From Parapristionchus giblindavisi (lineage: Eukaryota; Nematoda; Chromadorea; Rhabditida; Diplogasteridae), in the NCBI GenBank assembly GCA_943737045.1, contig CALSFV010000240.1:558001-622000 (forward strand): a stretch of DNA of 64,000 nucleotides. Reading direction: 5' to 3'. Below are positions 22,987 through 34,629 of the stretch, piece by piece (the first letter of the stretch is position 1; each line of letters begins with the position of its first letter). The notes beneath the pieces were generated by a model. That model had not been told where the DNA came from. It saw nothing but the letters and a program-made list of their open reading frames with translations, and did not search any database. The position numbers and the translations under genes are program-made.

Positions 22987-25900
22987 ATGTCCAGCAATGG
23001 ATTCGCTAAACGAAAGGTGGGTTGAAATATTTAATTAAAATAAAATATTAATAAAAAAATATTTAAAGGTGGACTCCCGCGAATATTTTCGTGAACAAAC
23101 TATGAAGACAGAATGATTGCAAAAGTTATTCTACATACCGTACACTATTTATTGTATGCTAATTCAGCATATTGATCGCTAGAATCATGAATGAATCATG
23201 CTATCAAACTCAGGCAAAGGCGCGCTTTTTGAATATAAGAAAGTTCGGCAATAGGATTCGAACCCGTGACCATGCGCTTTCTAGTTAGAAGTTTTACCAC
23301 TACGCTAAGGGGACATTGGGTAGTCCCTATCTTCTTGCATATCACTAGACACTTGCATAAGCGAGATATAAGAGATTTGCATGATCATTCGCGGGTCTCC
23401 ACCTTTAAAGATTGAATTGCTTTTGAGTGTTAATCAACATTGATCTAACCACTGGAAGCGACGGAAACGATTCCGAAAGTGACCCATATGGGGTTGAAGT
23501 GGGATGGAGAAAATAGTTTGAAAAGTTGCACCGCTCACCCACTAATCAATATTTTCAATTGATAACACATTCAACATTCAACCATCATCCCTACTATTTC
23601 CGAACATTTGTGGCGGTTGTGTGTTAAAAATATCGATTAGTAGGTCCGCGCTGCAACTGCCGACACCACTTTTGGCATCCTCAACGCTAACCACCTATGT
23701 ATATCGGTCTCTCTCTGAATCGTTTCCGTCGCATGTGGTGCATCTCTTGTGAACTACTGGTGTAGTAATATTTATAATTTTATAACGATTTTGTATGTCT
23801 TGAACTTGACTTTAACCAGAATTTGAATTAGTCTTACGAAGGAAAAATCATTATCTCTAAAAAAATTTACTTGTCAATCTTTATATATTTTTAGATTGGC
23901 GAATTCTGCTTGGCTCTTCTGTTGCTATGGTTATTAGCAATGCCTCTTTTGCAAAGTCAATTTACTTTCAACCTATTACATGACAGGCAAGGTTTTTCTA
24001 AGCGTTTCCATTAAATTTATGTATTTATCACATATCCGAGATGGTCATTTAAACGCATTTGTCAAGAGTTGACTCTGATGTGCATGGTTGAGGCCCTGGA
24101 GTGGTTTTGCGCAAACTTGTAATAATTGGCTTGTAAAGTGCGATTGCGCATGAATAAAAACCTACTTAATAATTTTGTCTATTTTATTATAAGCTAATTT
24201 ACAGGATAGTCCTCGATTCGATAAATACGCAAAAGCCTCAACAAAATCACAGGGCCAAAGATCAAGATGAAGAGAAGAACCAGATGGAGACTTGCGATGC
24301 CTACTCACCTTTGCTTGTCTATGTAGAAGAGATTGACCATCCATTATCTAAAGTGAGATTAAAATTAATATAAATTATAAATGTATTAGTAAAGTTTTCA
24401 AATATGCTATTATACTGTGTTTAAAGCAAACCCCGAGCTAATTTGAAACTATTCGCTACGGCAATGCTCCATCGCGTTCATTTTATAAGACAGAAAGAAA
24501 GAGAGTAAAATTAGCTCTGGATGTACCCTTTAACTTGCTTATCTAATTGAGTAGATCTATAATTTACTCTATTTTCTTAACTTTTTATAGAACTTTTAAA
24601 GAATATGCTTCTTCAGGCACTGTCCGAGCACCCAACTGCCACCAAAAACCGTTCAGAAGCATGTGTTTCTATCGAATTTGTTGCTGGTAATCGACACTTT
24701 ATCAGCGATTCGGCCCAATAACGCACTCCTTTTCCGGTGACTCCGAACTAAAAAGCACCAACGCGACAGCGCAAATAACAGTTATCATTAATCTGGATCG
24801 AGAAAGAGTATACCGTAGAAAACGACCGAACGAGATTGTTGTTCAGTCGATATTCGATGGGAGGTATGCAATTTTTAACATTTCTCTCTAATACGAAGCA
24901 TTAAAAATGAGAAATAAAACAACAACAAAAAACAATAATTGTTGAATAATAGCAAAACAAAAACTCTCCGCTCTGGCAACGTTCTCTCGTAGGCAGAGAG
25001 AGCGAGTGAGCAAAAAGCGGCGAAAAAAATTAAAATCGAGGTCCTTTAAGTTTTCGTCCATTTCTTGACATCGCTCTGTACACGAATGTCTCCAAATTTG
25101 AAATAGATGCATGGAGATCACGATCCCAGCTTCTCCCGATAAATCGTGAGGTACGCTATAAAACATTTACTACGCACCCCCAACTTTGTTTCACTCTCTG
25201 CTCTAGTCACGTCCTCTCGCTTTTATTCTCAGCGAGATTACTTGTGAAATGACGAGAGAGGAGGGTAACAAATTATTAAAGATTGCAGTAATCAATGAGT
25301 TGTGCCGAACGTATTCCCCCGATTTCTCCAACAATAAACTGTTGTATGTGATTCATTTTCATTTCCAGATTGACTATGCTCTTTTGTCTTCAAAAGTAGT
25401 CGATGCTCCTCCAAAAGTTGACATGATTCTGTGTAAACAACATTGTGGTATGAATTTTAATCTTGTAGTTCCTGAATTTTGGCAAAACATGATCATTGAC
25501 ATATTGTTCTTTCAAAATTAACTAATTATTTATTTAACTTGAATAAGCACACAATTAATTTTTTGAAAAAAAAATAGTTTTAGATGTTTGAAAAATTGTT
25601 TATTTAATTCAGAAAGAGAATTGAACGATGTCAAATTCTGCATGATCAATCCCTCTTCATTCTTCTATTTGCATCTACTCCACATATTGCGTGCGGGATG
25701 CATTCCAGTTATTCTCTCACTCTATCATCCTCTACCTTTTCAAGGTATCTTATCTCATGCATTCAAAGCATCTTTCACGGACAAAAAAAAATCATAATCT
25801 AAATACGATATGGGGGCATGCACTAATTTCTTCTCGTCTCAGTAGAACTCGACTGGAAATTGGCCGCATTTCGCTTCGCTAATTCGTCCGTAGAACTCAT

Positions 25901-28900
25901 ACCTACTCTACTCGAATCGGTTCCTAAAGAAATCATGATGGAGATGAGAAGACAGGGAAGAATCTATCTAGAGAGGATCGATGATGCTAAAGGTAAGTAC
26001 CGTAATACAGTACCGTAATACAGTACCTTAATACAGTACCGTAATTCGTAATACAGTAGCCCAACGGTGCAGTATTTACCGCCTTGAATCATGCACAGCT
26101 GGGTTACTGTGGGTTACGGTTAATCTAAGATACTGTATTGGCCGGTATCAAAAATAGTGACTGCTTCGAATAATATGTTTCTGTTGTAGGCCTTTCAATA
26201 TCTCTGATAGCTGCGATCGCTGGAAGATTACAGTTATCCCTGCCTCAAGTCCCTGAAGTTAGTCATCGTAAACAAAACAACTAAATTTACTTTTATAATA
26301 CTCTCCGAATTTGCAATATTCCCTCGCAGACAAGGAAAGCGAGAGAGTGTGGCCAGTTGCAAATTTGGTCGGGATGTCACTTTAAGGTTCAATTTATAGT
26401 GGCAGATTGCTTTCCAGGTGGAAGCTAACATAATGATGACGATCAATTCAACAAATAGTAGTCATGTGAGAGTCGGGTCACCTCAGCTGACACCGATGCT
26501 CCTACCGGGATTGGTGAGTGTGATACATCTTAGGAATTGGAAATGGGGAACGAGTTATTATTTGATCTACATAAATCGGTTTGTGGTCAAGCAAAACTGC
26601 AATCGCGTAACAATGTTAGCCCTGTTGTAATATGTTATGGTTGGGGAACTAGCAGTGCTAGGGGGATCCATTAATTTTGTTTACTTCTGAGAGTTTTATA
26701 CTTTTAGCGTTTTATCATTGCGCTAGCACGGAAGGGTGCTACGCACCCATCCGCCGAGTTGCAGCCCAGATGGACACTTTTCTCACTTTTCCTGCCCCAT
26801 TGATACGTTTTCCAGCTCAAAATGAGTCAAAATAACTTGTTTCATCATTCTTAGCACATAAAATTACCTTGGAACACTTTCTCGAGACCAGTAAAAATCA
26901 GCAAAAGTTTTGGATCGAACCGGGGTTCGAACCCGCTCGGTGTTTTTAGAGTGGTATCTCTTTACCTCGACGCCATGGGTTCATTTTGTATCTGAATATG
27001 GTCATATTATACACCAATCGACGCGCAAAGAGTGGGGCTACAACTTTCTTTGCCATATAAAACGCCTAAAATAATTTTTGAAATAAATTTAACCAAGAAA
27101 ACTGGCAAAATCGTGTTTTTGCACCTTTTCGGCGATTTTTCGCGGTACAAAGAAGTCGTGCGGAGGTGAAGAGACATAATTTTTCTAAACCAGTTTTTCA
27201 AGCCCTACAACGTGAGCATAGTTAGGTTGAATTAAAAAGGTGCGAAATTTGAGTTTTTTGAAAAAGTTAAAAATCGACCATTTTTCGCGACCGCACAGCT
27301 CCGCGAATACTAAACCAAATGAGTTAGGTCCAAAAGCAAAAAGTTGCGGCTCATCGAGTTGTACAATTTGCTTTCAGGAGCCGGGACTCAGAAATTACGT
27401 TGAACAGGTGAAAATTGCGAAAAACCTACTTCTACGATTTCTTCCGAGGTCTATTTCGTCATCATCCCGGGGAACAAGATGCGCGACGTTAGCACCAAAA
27501 GATGCGCCGTAAAAAGTTGTTTAATATAAGTCTTAATCTCAAAAAATGAACGAACAGTTTTTGAGCATTTATAATTGGGCATTTTGATTTTCGCGTTTTT
27601 TTGCGCTCCGCCAACTTTGACCGGAATTTCCGGAAAAACCGTGATTGGGAAAAATCGGCAAAAATATGATTTAGATTGCCCCAGGTCTTGTGATCATTTT
27701 CGTATACCAACTTTTAATTTTTGATATACTTGACACCAAGTTAAGCGCCAAAATGTGCAAAAAACCCGACATTCGTCGTTTCACCTAAAAGACGGCTCCG
27801 GATCGGCTCGGGACCAGTGCCATTCGATCCGGCGTGGTCGAAAACCCCAGTAGCCGGAATCTGAAATTGCGATCTTTTATATAGGGGTTAAAAAGCACAA
27901 CCCGAGCTAATTTTATTCTCCTCATTCGCAATAATCTCTCGTAGGCAAAGAAAACCAGCGCGGGGAGTTTCAAATTTTTTCTTTGCGGTGTCACTTTAAA
28001 GTACATATAGAATGATCACATCAGATCGAAGCCGAGCGATGGACATCAGGTCGGGATCTAACCTACGCCCCTCGCTATTCGTCCAGCCTACCGGGCCTGC
28101 CCAACGATGTCATCTACTACGTTGACAACGAGGTTGGAAAGTGGGCGATCTTTCCTCTTTGATCTTTTTTGTTTTTGTTTTTGTCATGTTTTTTCTATGC
28201 TTATAATCACAGACTATCAAAACAACAGTTTTTTATAAATATGATAATTTTTCAATATTTGTTAATTTTTTAGGAGAATCTACCAGCGACTGTGAGGACG
28301 AGACCAAGTAGGAAAAAGGAAAAGATAATGAATGCAGCTAAAGGCATCGCACCGACAAAGATGAACAGGGACTATGAGCAATATACAGGTTCGTTGAAAT
28401 AACACCCTGAGCTAATTTGAAACCCTCTGAGTTAATTAGAAACTCTCGCTCTGGTCATACTCTCTCGCTTTCTTTGTCTACGAGAGAGCGTTGCCAGTGT
28501 GGAGAGTTTAAGCATATCGGGGTGTGCCTTTATGTATTTCTTACTAGTTAGGTCTCTTACTAGTTAACATGGACTACAAATATCACAATTTTCACAGCTC
28601 AATAACATCTAGTTAAGAAACAATTTTTGCAAGCTCTAAAGATGCTTATGTTTTAAATAGTCAGCGTAAATTCAAAATTCGACAAAAATCATTTTCATAA
28701 TAAATTTCATCTATTCCAGCGGTGATCCTTACATACAATCGATTAGACGCGCTGAAGAACGTTCTAGGAATGCTAAACGGATGTCCGAACCTTAACAAGG
28801 TAAGAGTTCTTGAAGTGATCTTTTGTCTTTGGTCTTTGATCTTTTATCTTTCCAGGTCGTAATAGTTTGGAACAATCCAAAGCAAAATATTCCTTCTGGA

Positions 28901-31687
28901 TTTGTACCGATTCATGTTCCTATTGAGTAAGTAGTAGTCTTTTTTTAATCTTAAATTTTTTAAATATTTTAAAGAAACCTTGTAAATTTGCATATATGCA
29001 TGTTTTAAGAATAATAAGAAAAAACGTTTCTTTCAAGATTCGTCAAGTCCCCAAGAAACGATCTCAACATGAGATTTTCTCCGTTCAACAATATCAAGAC
29101 TGAAGTGAGCATTTTGTCATTAACAATAATAATGTATTCTCCATAAATAGGAAAAACGCGTAATTAAACAATAAATGCAAAATCTATACGAAAATTATGC
29201 AATACAACTTCAATAATTTCCTTAAATTCGAGACAACATATTAAATGTGAAGAGTTTTCGAAATTGAAAATCTGCAGGCCGTACTCTCACTCGACGACGA
29301 CTCCAAATTTAATTGTGCTGAAATCGAATTCGCTTTTCGCGCCTGGCGAGAGCATCGATCAAGCAGTGTCGGCTTTCCGAGCAGGTTGGATTGGTCTTTG
29401 ATCTTTGATCTTTGATCTTTACAGGTTCACTTACATGAGGGAGGATCAATCATTCTACGGCTACAGTAGCTCTTGCCAGTATAATCTAGTACTAACAGGA
29501 TTGTCGTTCATACATAAGGTAAACAATCACTTATCACTCACTATATGAAAAATCACTGGCCTATCACTGATCTCCCGCAGGACCTCTTGTGCCTTGAATA
29601 AAGAGATTTGCACAGGGGGATTTGCAGAAACTTTATATGAGGCCGATTGCGTAAGAGTCGAACAAGGCTTGGCACAGACCAAAAATTTAGATTCCCTCAA
29701 AACTTGTGCATAGGGGTTATCGACCACGCTGATGAAGATGGGCATAGTCATTTTGGCCCTAGTGGTCCCGCAACGCCCGGGTGGGATTACGGTAAAATCA
29801 CCTTTTTAAGCCGTTCTCGGCCATGGTTGATCTAGATGGATGAAAATTGGTCGCCTGGTGCAGAATTCAATGGCAATGACGGCTGTCTACTTCATTTGTT
29901 ATGAAATTTTTATAAAAAGCTCGTATAGTGCAACTTTTGATGGAGACGTTTGCGCCCCTGGCGAGTACCACCGTTCGAACCGGCGTGACGAGAGGATTCC
30001 AACGATGTATTTCGAGCTCATATTTCCGTTGTACGGCTAATATTGCCTCAATACAGTGATCGCGAGGAGTTGTTTACGCCGCGCGCTCCCTCACACTCTC
30101 TCATTTCCGCACGCTCTCTCGCCACTCAGACATGTTAAACATGTTTCGGAGGGTGACTGCTTTCAGATGCAGATCACTATATCGAAGCAATATTGGCCTT
30201 CCAACGGAGATATTAGCTCAAAATTCATAGTTGGAATCCTCTCGTCACTCCGGTTCGGACGGTGGTACTCGTCAGGGGCGCAAACATCTCCAAAAAAAGT
30301 TGCGCTATACGAGCATTTTGTAAAAATTTCAAAACAAATGAAGTAGACAGCCGTCATTGCCATTGAATTCTGCACCAGGCGCCCAATTTTCATCCATCTA
30401 GCTCAACCATGGACCGAGAACGGCTTGAAAAGGTGATTTAACCGTAATCCCACCCGGACGTTGCGGGACCACTGGGGCCAAAATGACTATGCCCATCTTC
30501 ATCAGCGTGGTCGATAACCCCTATGCACAAGTTTTGAGGGTATCGAAATTTTTGGTCTGTGCCAAGCCCCCTCCAGATTTGCCCGACTCTTACGCAAACG
30601 GCCTCATATAAGGTTGTCTGGAACCTAGTACCGAAACACCGAACCGCTCATCTTATACATAAAATTGCAGGAATTTCTTTTCGAATACTTTCACGGACAA
30701 CACGCAGCCATTCTCAAGCATACTACGGAGAAGTTTAATTGTGAAGTTTGTGTTTAACCTATATTTTAATTACAACGAAAGGGAACCTCCAAATCTGAAT
30801 TGATGGACACTTAGTCTGATTCAGTTTCATAAAGAATTTACGATATTTTACAGGATCTCGCCATGAACTATCTCATCTCACATCTCACACGGAATCCTCC
30901 CGTGGTCGTATCTAAACATCATTCCGTTGGGTAAGCATCACAATATTGTTCTTCTTGCCTGTCTAAACTGTAGTTTTTATGTGAAGCTACTCTGAGCATG
31001 TCTTTTAACGCGCATGGAAAAAAAAACTAAACTACTGAAGGCACACCCCGAGCTAATTTTACTCTCCACTCTGGCAACGCTCTCTCGTAGTTAACGAGAG
31101 TGATTAAAATTAGCTCGTGGCGTGCCTTTAAGTAAATAAGAAATCTATCATGCTAAAATGTCACTCTGTCACTCAGAGAAATGAGAAAACTGTGATGTTT
31201 TATGTATTTGATGCGTCATTCGAAGGCCCGCAGCTTGCATTACACTATGAGACTAATAAAGATCTCACACATTTTATCGTTCCGATCAGACAGGGAATAT
31301 CCGGACTGTCGAAAAAGAAGTCCCACTACAAGACGCGACACGAATGTGTCGAATTGTTCAACAACATTTACGGTTACAATCCATTACTGTGAGCTTATTT
31401 TATACTCCGTTTAATGAATGATAATAATTATTAATAGTAATTTTATTAATAAATATACTTTATGCGTTGCAAAAGTTGAGTATGATAGCTGACAGATTAT
31501 TTGGTAGATAGTGGAGTACGCATAAATTCTGACTGACAGCTTAATAACTATGAAAATTACTGTAAAGAAGGTATAGAAGCGATGGATTTTCGGAAATATG
31601 TGTATCAATAATAATAAATAATGTCCCATCCGTGCTTTCAGTCCGAGTCAAATGATGATCATTCCTGTCAGTGGAAAATGTGGGTAG
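22987..31687 (+). CDS. EXTL3/RIB-2-like exostosin glycosyltransferase, copy C (complete)
   Basis: Predicted type II membrane glycosyltransferase, 661 aa, diverged from A/B. Exons: 22987-23016, 23895-23986, 24205-24352, 24617-24686, 24782-24863, 25051-25150, 25369-25447, 25613-25744, 25843-25992, 26190-26257, 26418-26513, 28025-28132, 28274-28388, 28720-28799, 28856-28926, 29038-29104, 29278-29384, 29425-29518, 30671-30745, 30854-30930, 31290-31388, 31642-31687 (TAG). The tail MSSNGFAKRK precedes a hydrophobic anchor. Exostosin-like motifs are SEACVSIEF, VIINLD, KFCMINPSS and GCIPVILS. The GT64 domain has [28 protein letters not shown] (DDD about 502-504) and NCEDLAMN. Exon 5 could start 12 nt earlier (24770). 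The exon 2 donor is AG|GCAAGG, a GC-AG intron. A polyadenylation signal lies at 31768. Several introns hold transposons. Confidence 0.85.
23063..23408. mobile_element. TTAA-flanked element with a minus-strand tRNA-like module
   Basis: It lies between TTAA sites at 23063-23066 and 23405-23408. Ends AAGGTGGACTCCCGCG and CGCGGGTCTCCACCTT are inverses with one mismatch. It sits in the first intron of copy C. Confidence 0.75.
23248..23315 (-). other. tRNA-like module (pol III A and B boxes)
   Basis: The minus strand reads TTAGCGTAGTGGTAAAAC (A box consensus TRGYNNARNNG met) and CACGGGTTCGAATCC (B box met). A cloverleaf with a proper 7-nt anticodon loop and paired acceptor stem could not be drawn, so it is not called a functional tRNA. 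Confidence 0.55.
24421..24533. mobile_element. TTAA-flanked MITE (family m), intron of copy C
   Basis: AAGCAAACCCCGAGCTAATT at the left and TTAGCTCTGGATGTACCCTT at the right, each beside TTAA. Confidence 0.65.
24960..25049. mobile_element. Truncated MITE (family m) abutting exon 6 of copy C
   Basis: The CTCTCCGCTCTGGCAACG core is recognisable. The right end is CCTTTAAG, used as the 3' splice site of the exon starting at 25051. Confidence 0.6.
25180..25278. mobile_element. Truncated MITE (family m), intron of copy C
   Basis: Contains CACTCTCTGCTCTAGTCACG and a GAGAGAGGAGGGTAAC right part; the ends are eroded. Confidence 0.45.
26285..26388. mobile_element. MITE (family m), intron of copy C
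   Basis: The core CAAGGAAAGCGAGAGAGTGT and right end GGTCGGGATGTCACTTTAAG match the family; the left end is altered. Confidence 0.55.
26640..27800. other. Long intron insertion of unclear type in copy C, with tRNA-like module
   Basis: This part of the intron between 26514 and 28024 has no recognisable exon. Near 26921-26985 the minus strand shows GGCGTCGAGGTAAAGAG and AGCGGGTTCGAACCCC, a pol III A/B-box pair like those in other inverted-repeat elements of the window. Terminal repeats were not identified. Confidence 0.4.
27888..27999. mobile_element. TTAA-flanked MITE (family m), intron of copy C
   Basis: AAAGCACAACCCGAGCTAAT at the left and GCGGTGTCACTTTAA at the right; it ends 25 nt before the exon at 28025. 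Confidence 0.65.
28395..28533. mobile_element. MITE (family m), intron of copy C
   Basis: ACACCCTGAGCTAATTTGAA is partly duplicated at the left; the right end reads ATATCGGGGTGTGCCTTTA. Confidence 0.55.
29638..30606. mobile_element. Foldback element, TA target site, in an intron of copy C
   Basis: Termini TGAGGCCGATTGCGTAAGAG and GACTCTTACGCAAACGGCCTCA are inverses, with TA on each side. Arms of about 430 bp are nearly identical inverses. The termini match the 1.6-kb element at 38708-40325, so both belong to one family. Read from the plus strand it would fold inside the pre-mRNA of copy C. Confidence 0.75.
31036..31131. mobile_element. MITE (family m), intron of copy C
   Basis: AAGGCACACCCCGAGCTAAT at the left and TTAGCTCGTGGCGTGCCTTT with TTAA at the right. 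Confidence 0.65.
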
Positions 31688-31767
31688 GAATCGGATCAAA
31701 CTCTCCATTGTTTCATATTATTTAAATGTACATTGTTCTCGATTGTTCAAGTTACGGAGATTCGATA

Positions 31768-31773
31768 AATAAA
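31768..31773 (+). terminator. Polyadenylation signal of copy C
   Basis: AATAAA lies 81 nt after the stop codon of copy C, a usual 3' UTR length in nematodes. Confidence 0.5.
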
Positions 31774-31804
31774 CTGTATATGACACTCCCCTACAAAAGT
31801 TGTT

Positions 31805-31931
31805 TTAAAGACACACCCAAGCTAATCTTACTCTCCGCTCTGGCGACGATCTCTCGTAGACAAAGAAAGCGAGAGAGCACTGCCAGAGTTGGTATGTAGT
31901 TTCAAGTTAGCTTTGGTTTTTTTGTCTTTAA
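31805..31931. mobile_element. TTAA-flanked MITE (family m)
   Basis: AAGACACACCCAAGCTAATC at the left and TTAGCTTTGG...GTCTTTAA at the right; lies just after copy C. Confidence 0.65.
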
Positions 31932-31989
31932 ACAGTGTGTTTAACGAATTTCTCAACTTGTCTCCCAAGACAAAGAGAAACGACAAAGG

Positions 31990-32110
31990 TAAGACTACAG
32001 TCCTTCTCTCAACTCCCAAGACAACGATGTGAATAACGAATGAGAGATGTTTCGTCCTACTAATATGTATACGAAAATGAATGTCTTATCGATATCTCGT
32101 AGAATTCAAT
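31990..32110. repeat. Dispersed repeat R3, copy 1
   Basis: TCTCAACTCCCAAGACAA, then GAGATGTTTCGTCC and TACGAAAATGAATGTC, are shared with 46455-46680 and partly with 48035-48180. No function recognised. Confidence 0.5.
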
Positions 32111-32611
32111 CTGACACAACAGTCTAACCCACAGCACATAACGCGGGCAAGCCCTGCCACTATTTTTTTCGATTCCAATGAATGAACGGAAAGGAAATTA
32201 TTATTGTACTGCTAAAAACCACCCAAACGACTTTATTTTATAATATACATGAGAAACTGTTATAAAAGCAAGCTATCAATATGCAATTACCAACATCACT
32301 GATCGAAAACGACTGATGTAAATCAGGGGCCTCATTCGTGAACAGAGTGTTCATCTCGGATTTCATCCAGTTGTAAATTGCATCTGACAAGGGAAGTGTA
32401 AAAAATATCTTTTAGACCTATGAATGGGAGTATTTTTCCTCGATAGCTATAGGCAATGTAAGGTCGGAACCAAAAAAGCAGAACCTCGCATGCACTTTCC
32501 GATTTTATATAAATAATTATATTTTGTACATTCAAACGCACTGTTTAGAGGCTGTGTAGGCGATGAAATAAGATTCCCCTGATAGAGCACTTGAAAGATC
32601 TGTAAGAACAT

Positions 32612-32683
32612 GGCTGCGTGGTGTAGTGGTAATGTGTTCTCCTCTTGATCGCTATGGTGGTGGTTCGAATACACCTATTGAGG
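32612..32683 (+). other. tRNA-like module
   Basis: GCGTGGTGTAGTGGTAATG (A box met) and GGTGGTTCGAATACACC (B-box-like with a T stem) are followed by TTTTTCTTTTGCTGATTTTT. The same CTTTTGCTGATTTT follows the tRNA-like module at 39229. Probably an isolated copy of that module; a proper anticodon arm was not seen. Confidence 0.5.
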
Positions 32684-32920
32684 TTTTTCTTTTGCTGATT
32701 TTTAAACGTTTCGGGCTTGTAATTTTGATCAGAAAAAAATTTAAATCGTTTTCACAGATTTTATGTAGCTTAACTTTAATTCTATTATTTAGGAATGCAA
32801 AAAATCAAGCAACATTTCGTTTACTAGCATAGTGATCATTTAATTTTGGGAGAGTTCATCTGTACCAAGCGGCTACGGAAGAATAACATTTTGATAATTT
32901 GTCCATACAATGTTCATACA

Positions 32921-33347
32921 ACTTTCTAAACTACTCTTCCTTCACACGGGGAAAATTAATCAGTGAGATAATTTTTGAAACGCTCCAAATGTGATTGAAT
33001 AGCCGATTACAATACGGCAATAATAAGGTAACAGGCTTGTGGCAAAATTATAATAATATGTTATTATCATCACCTTTTATTCTGATCATATTTATTTTTC
33101 ATGTGTCGTTGCACGCGTATGTATTATATTGACCTTATAAAATAAACTTGTTTATTTGGTACGAGAGTACCCAGTCAGAGCCACAATGAATTTCAATGTA
33201 TAGAGGGAGAGTCCAAGCGAGATAATACGTAGATCAGAGAGAGAGCGAGAAAGATGTAATCGGCTATTCAATCACATTTGGAGCATTTCAAAAATTATCT
33301 CACTGATTAATTTTCCCCGTGTGAAGGAAGAGTAGTTTAGAAAGTTT
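32921..33347. repeat. Inverted duplication with about 90-bp arms
   Basis: 32921-33010 (AACTTTCTAAACTACTCTTC onward) is the reverse complement of 33255-33347 with few differences. The right arm overlaps the 3' end of the open frame described next. Confidence 0.65.
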
Positions 33348-33680
33348 ATGGTGCTCAGCTTCTTCTCTGCCTCCTCCTTCTTCTTCGCTAGCAGAGTCCG
33401 AATACAGTTCTTGATCTGATCGTGTGACATTCGGTTAGGGAACATGATATCCGTTGTGGCGTTCCTTCTCTTCTCGACTTCTTCTGCTCTTGTCAGCTTG
33501 TTCCTGGCTGCGTAAAATTCCACGAGTGACCGACCACCATCTGCTTGGAAACAGGGTCGTAGGGGTTTTCCTCGAATAACTCGAAAATGGGTTGTCATAG
33601 CTATTCGATCAACTTCTTATTCGCCTTTCCGAGAGCATCATTTTCCTTTTTTAAAATAGTCGATTGGACCATTTTGAAGG
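33272..33680 (-). pseudogene. Hypothetical Lys/Glu-rich coding remnant
   Basis: A minus-strand frame of 108 codons from 33598 contains EKRRNATTD and KKKEEAEKKL. A second frame just upstream (MVQSTILKKENDALGKANK) stops at about 33605. The two are not joined by an obvious intron. I do not recognise the family. The strongly charged, coiled-coil-like composition makes real coding origin plausible, but the pieces could also be chance frames. Confidence 0.25.
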
Positions 33681-34130
33681 CCGATACGATAAAAAAAAAC
33701 TGTGTAGGCGAAACAAATGACTGTCCAGTATACAGCATTGGCAGGACAGAGAACATTCGAAAATCACCCTAATTAGATTCGAAAAATTGCTAATTAAATT
33801 CATAGTTCTAATTAGATTCAAAGCGAGTTGCCTGAGTATATTCCCTCTTTTAGAGAATGATGAGTAATGTTATTATATTTTAATTAAATATGATTTACTT
33901 TTTTTGGAAAATAAGATTTAGCGCGATGACTACAAAAGGACAACAATTTCTGGACGTTCTTATTCTCCAGTGTTACCCACTCCCTTCTCTTCTCAGGTGA
34001 GATTTGAATATCTTAGTGCCTTAAAGTGTTCGGTCATAGGTCTCTCTAACCTATGGATTTACTTACTTAGGATCGTTTGAGCTTAGGGCTTCCTAGTAAC
34101 TTCCTAGTAATGGATGTATTTACTGTTAAG

Positions 34131-34491
34131 ATGATCGGTCGACTGTACATCACTCTCATCTTACTGGTAGTACTGTCCATTTTGTATGGAGCTCGAGGAG
34201 ATAGTGATAAGAAAAAAGAAAAGGAAAAGGTCAGAATAGTAACCTTGGGTCCTGCAGCTGTAAAAAAAATGCTAGCTGCAGTTGTTAGAAGTTTAACTAG
34301 TACTACACCCCCACCTGTGAATACAAATGAAAGTGCTGGAGTTTCTCTACAAGCCTTCCCTATTCTCGTTTGCATCCTCTTTGGTGAGTCGACTACCTTA
34401 TAATTTGCTAACAATAAGTACGATTTTATTGGTGCTAACTTAATCTTGCACACTTGCAGAGGCAGCAAGGCAGTTCTTTCGCAATACTTGA
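34131..34491 (+). CDS. Small predicted secreted protein (94 aa)
   Basis: Exons 34131-34383 and 34460-34491 (TGA) join in frame across a GTGAGT...TTGCAG intron of 76 nt. MIGRLYITLILLVVLSILYG is a clear signal peptide. The mature part is short and basic (DSDKKKEKEKVRIVTLGPAA, then TTPPPVN), with a hydrophobic stretch FPILVCILF near the C-terminus. In-frame ATGs at 34077 and 34110 could extend the N-terminus by 18 or 7 residues; 34131 is preferred because it puts the hydrophobic signal at the very start. A run of about 28 C lies in the 3' UTR (34541-34568) and AATAAA follows at 34586. No family was recognised. Confidence 0.55.
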
Positions 34492-34585
34492 TGCAGACTG
34501 GATAAGCTTGTAGAAGCCGCATCCCCCAAATCCATGCCTCCCCCCCCCCCCCCCCCCCCCCCCCCCCCGACGAAATCGCTACTCC

Positions 34586-34591
34586 AATAAA
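34586..34591 (+). terminator. Polyadenylation signal of the 94-aa secreted-protein gene
   Basis: AATAAA is found 95 nt after the stop, just beyond the C homopolymer. Confidence 0.5.
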
Positions 34592-34629
34592 GAGTGCGAG
34601 TCACATTCCCATGCATTAATTACAAAACA

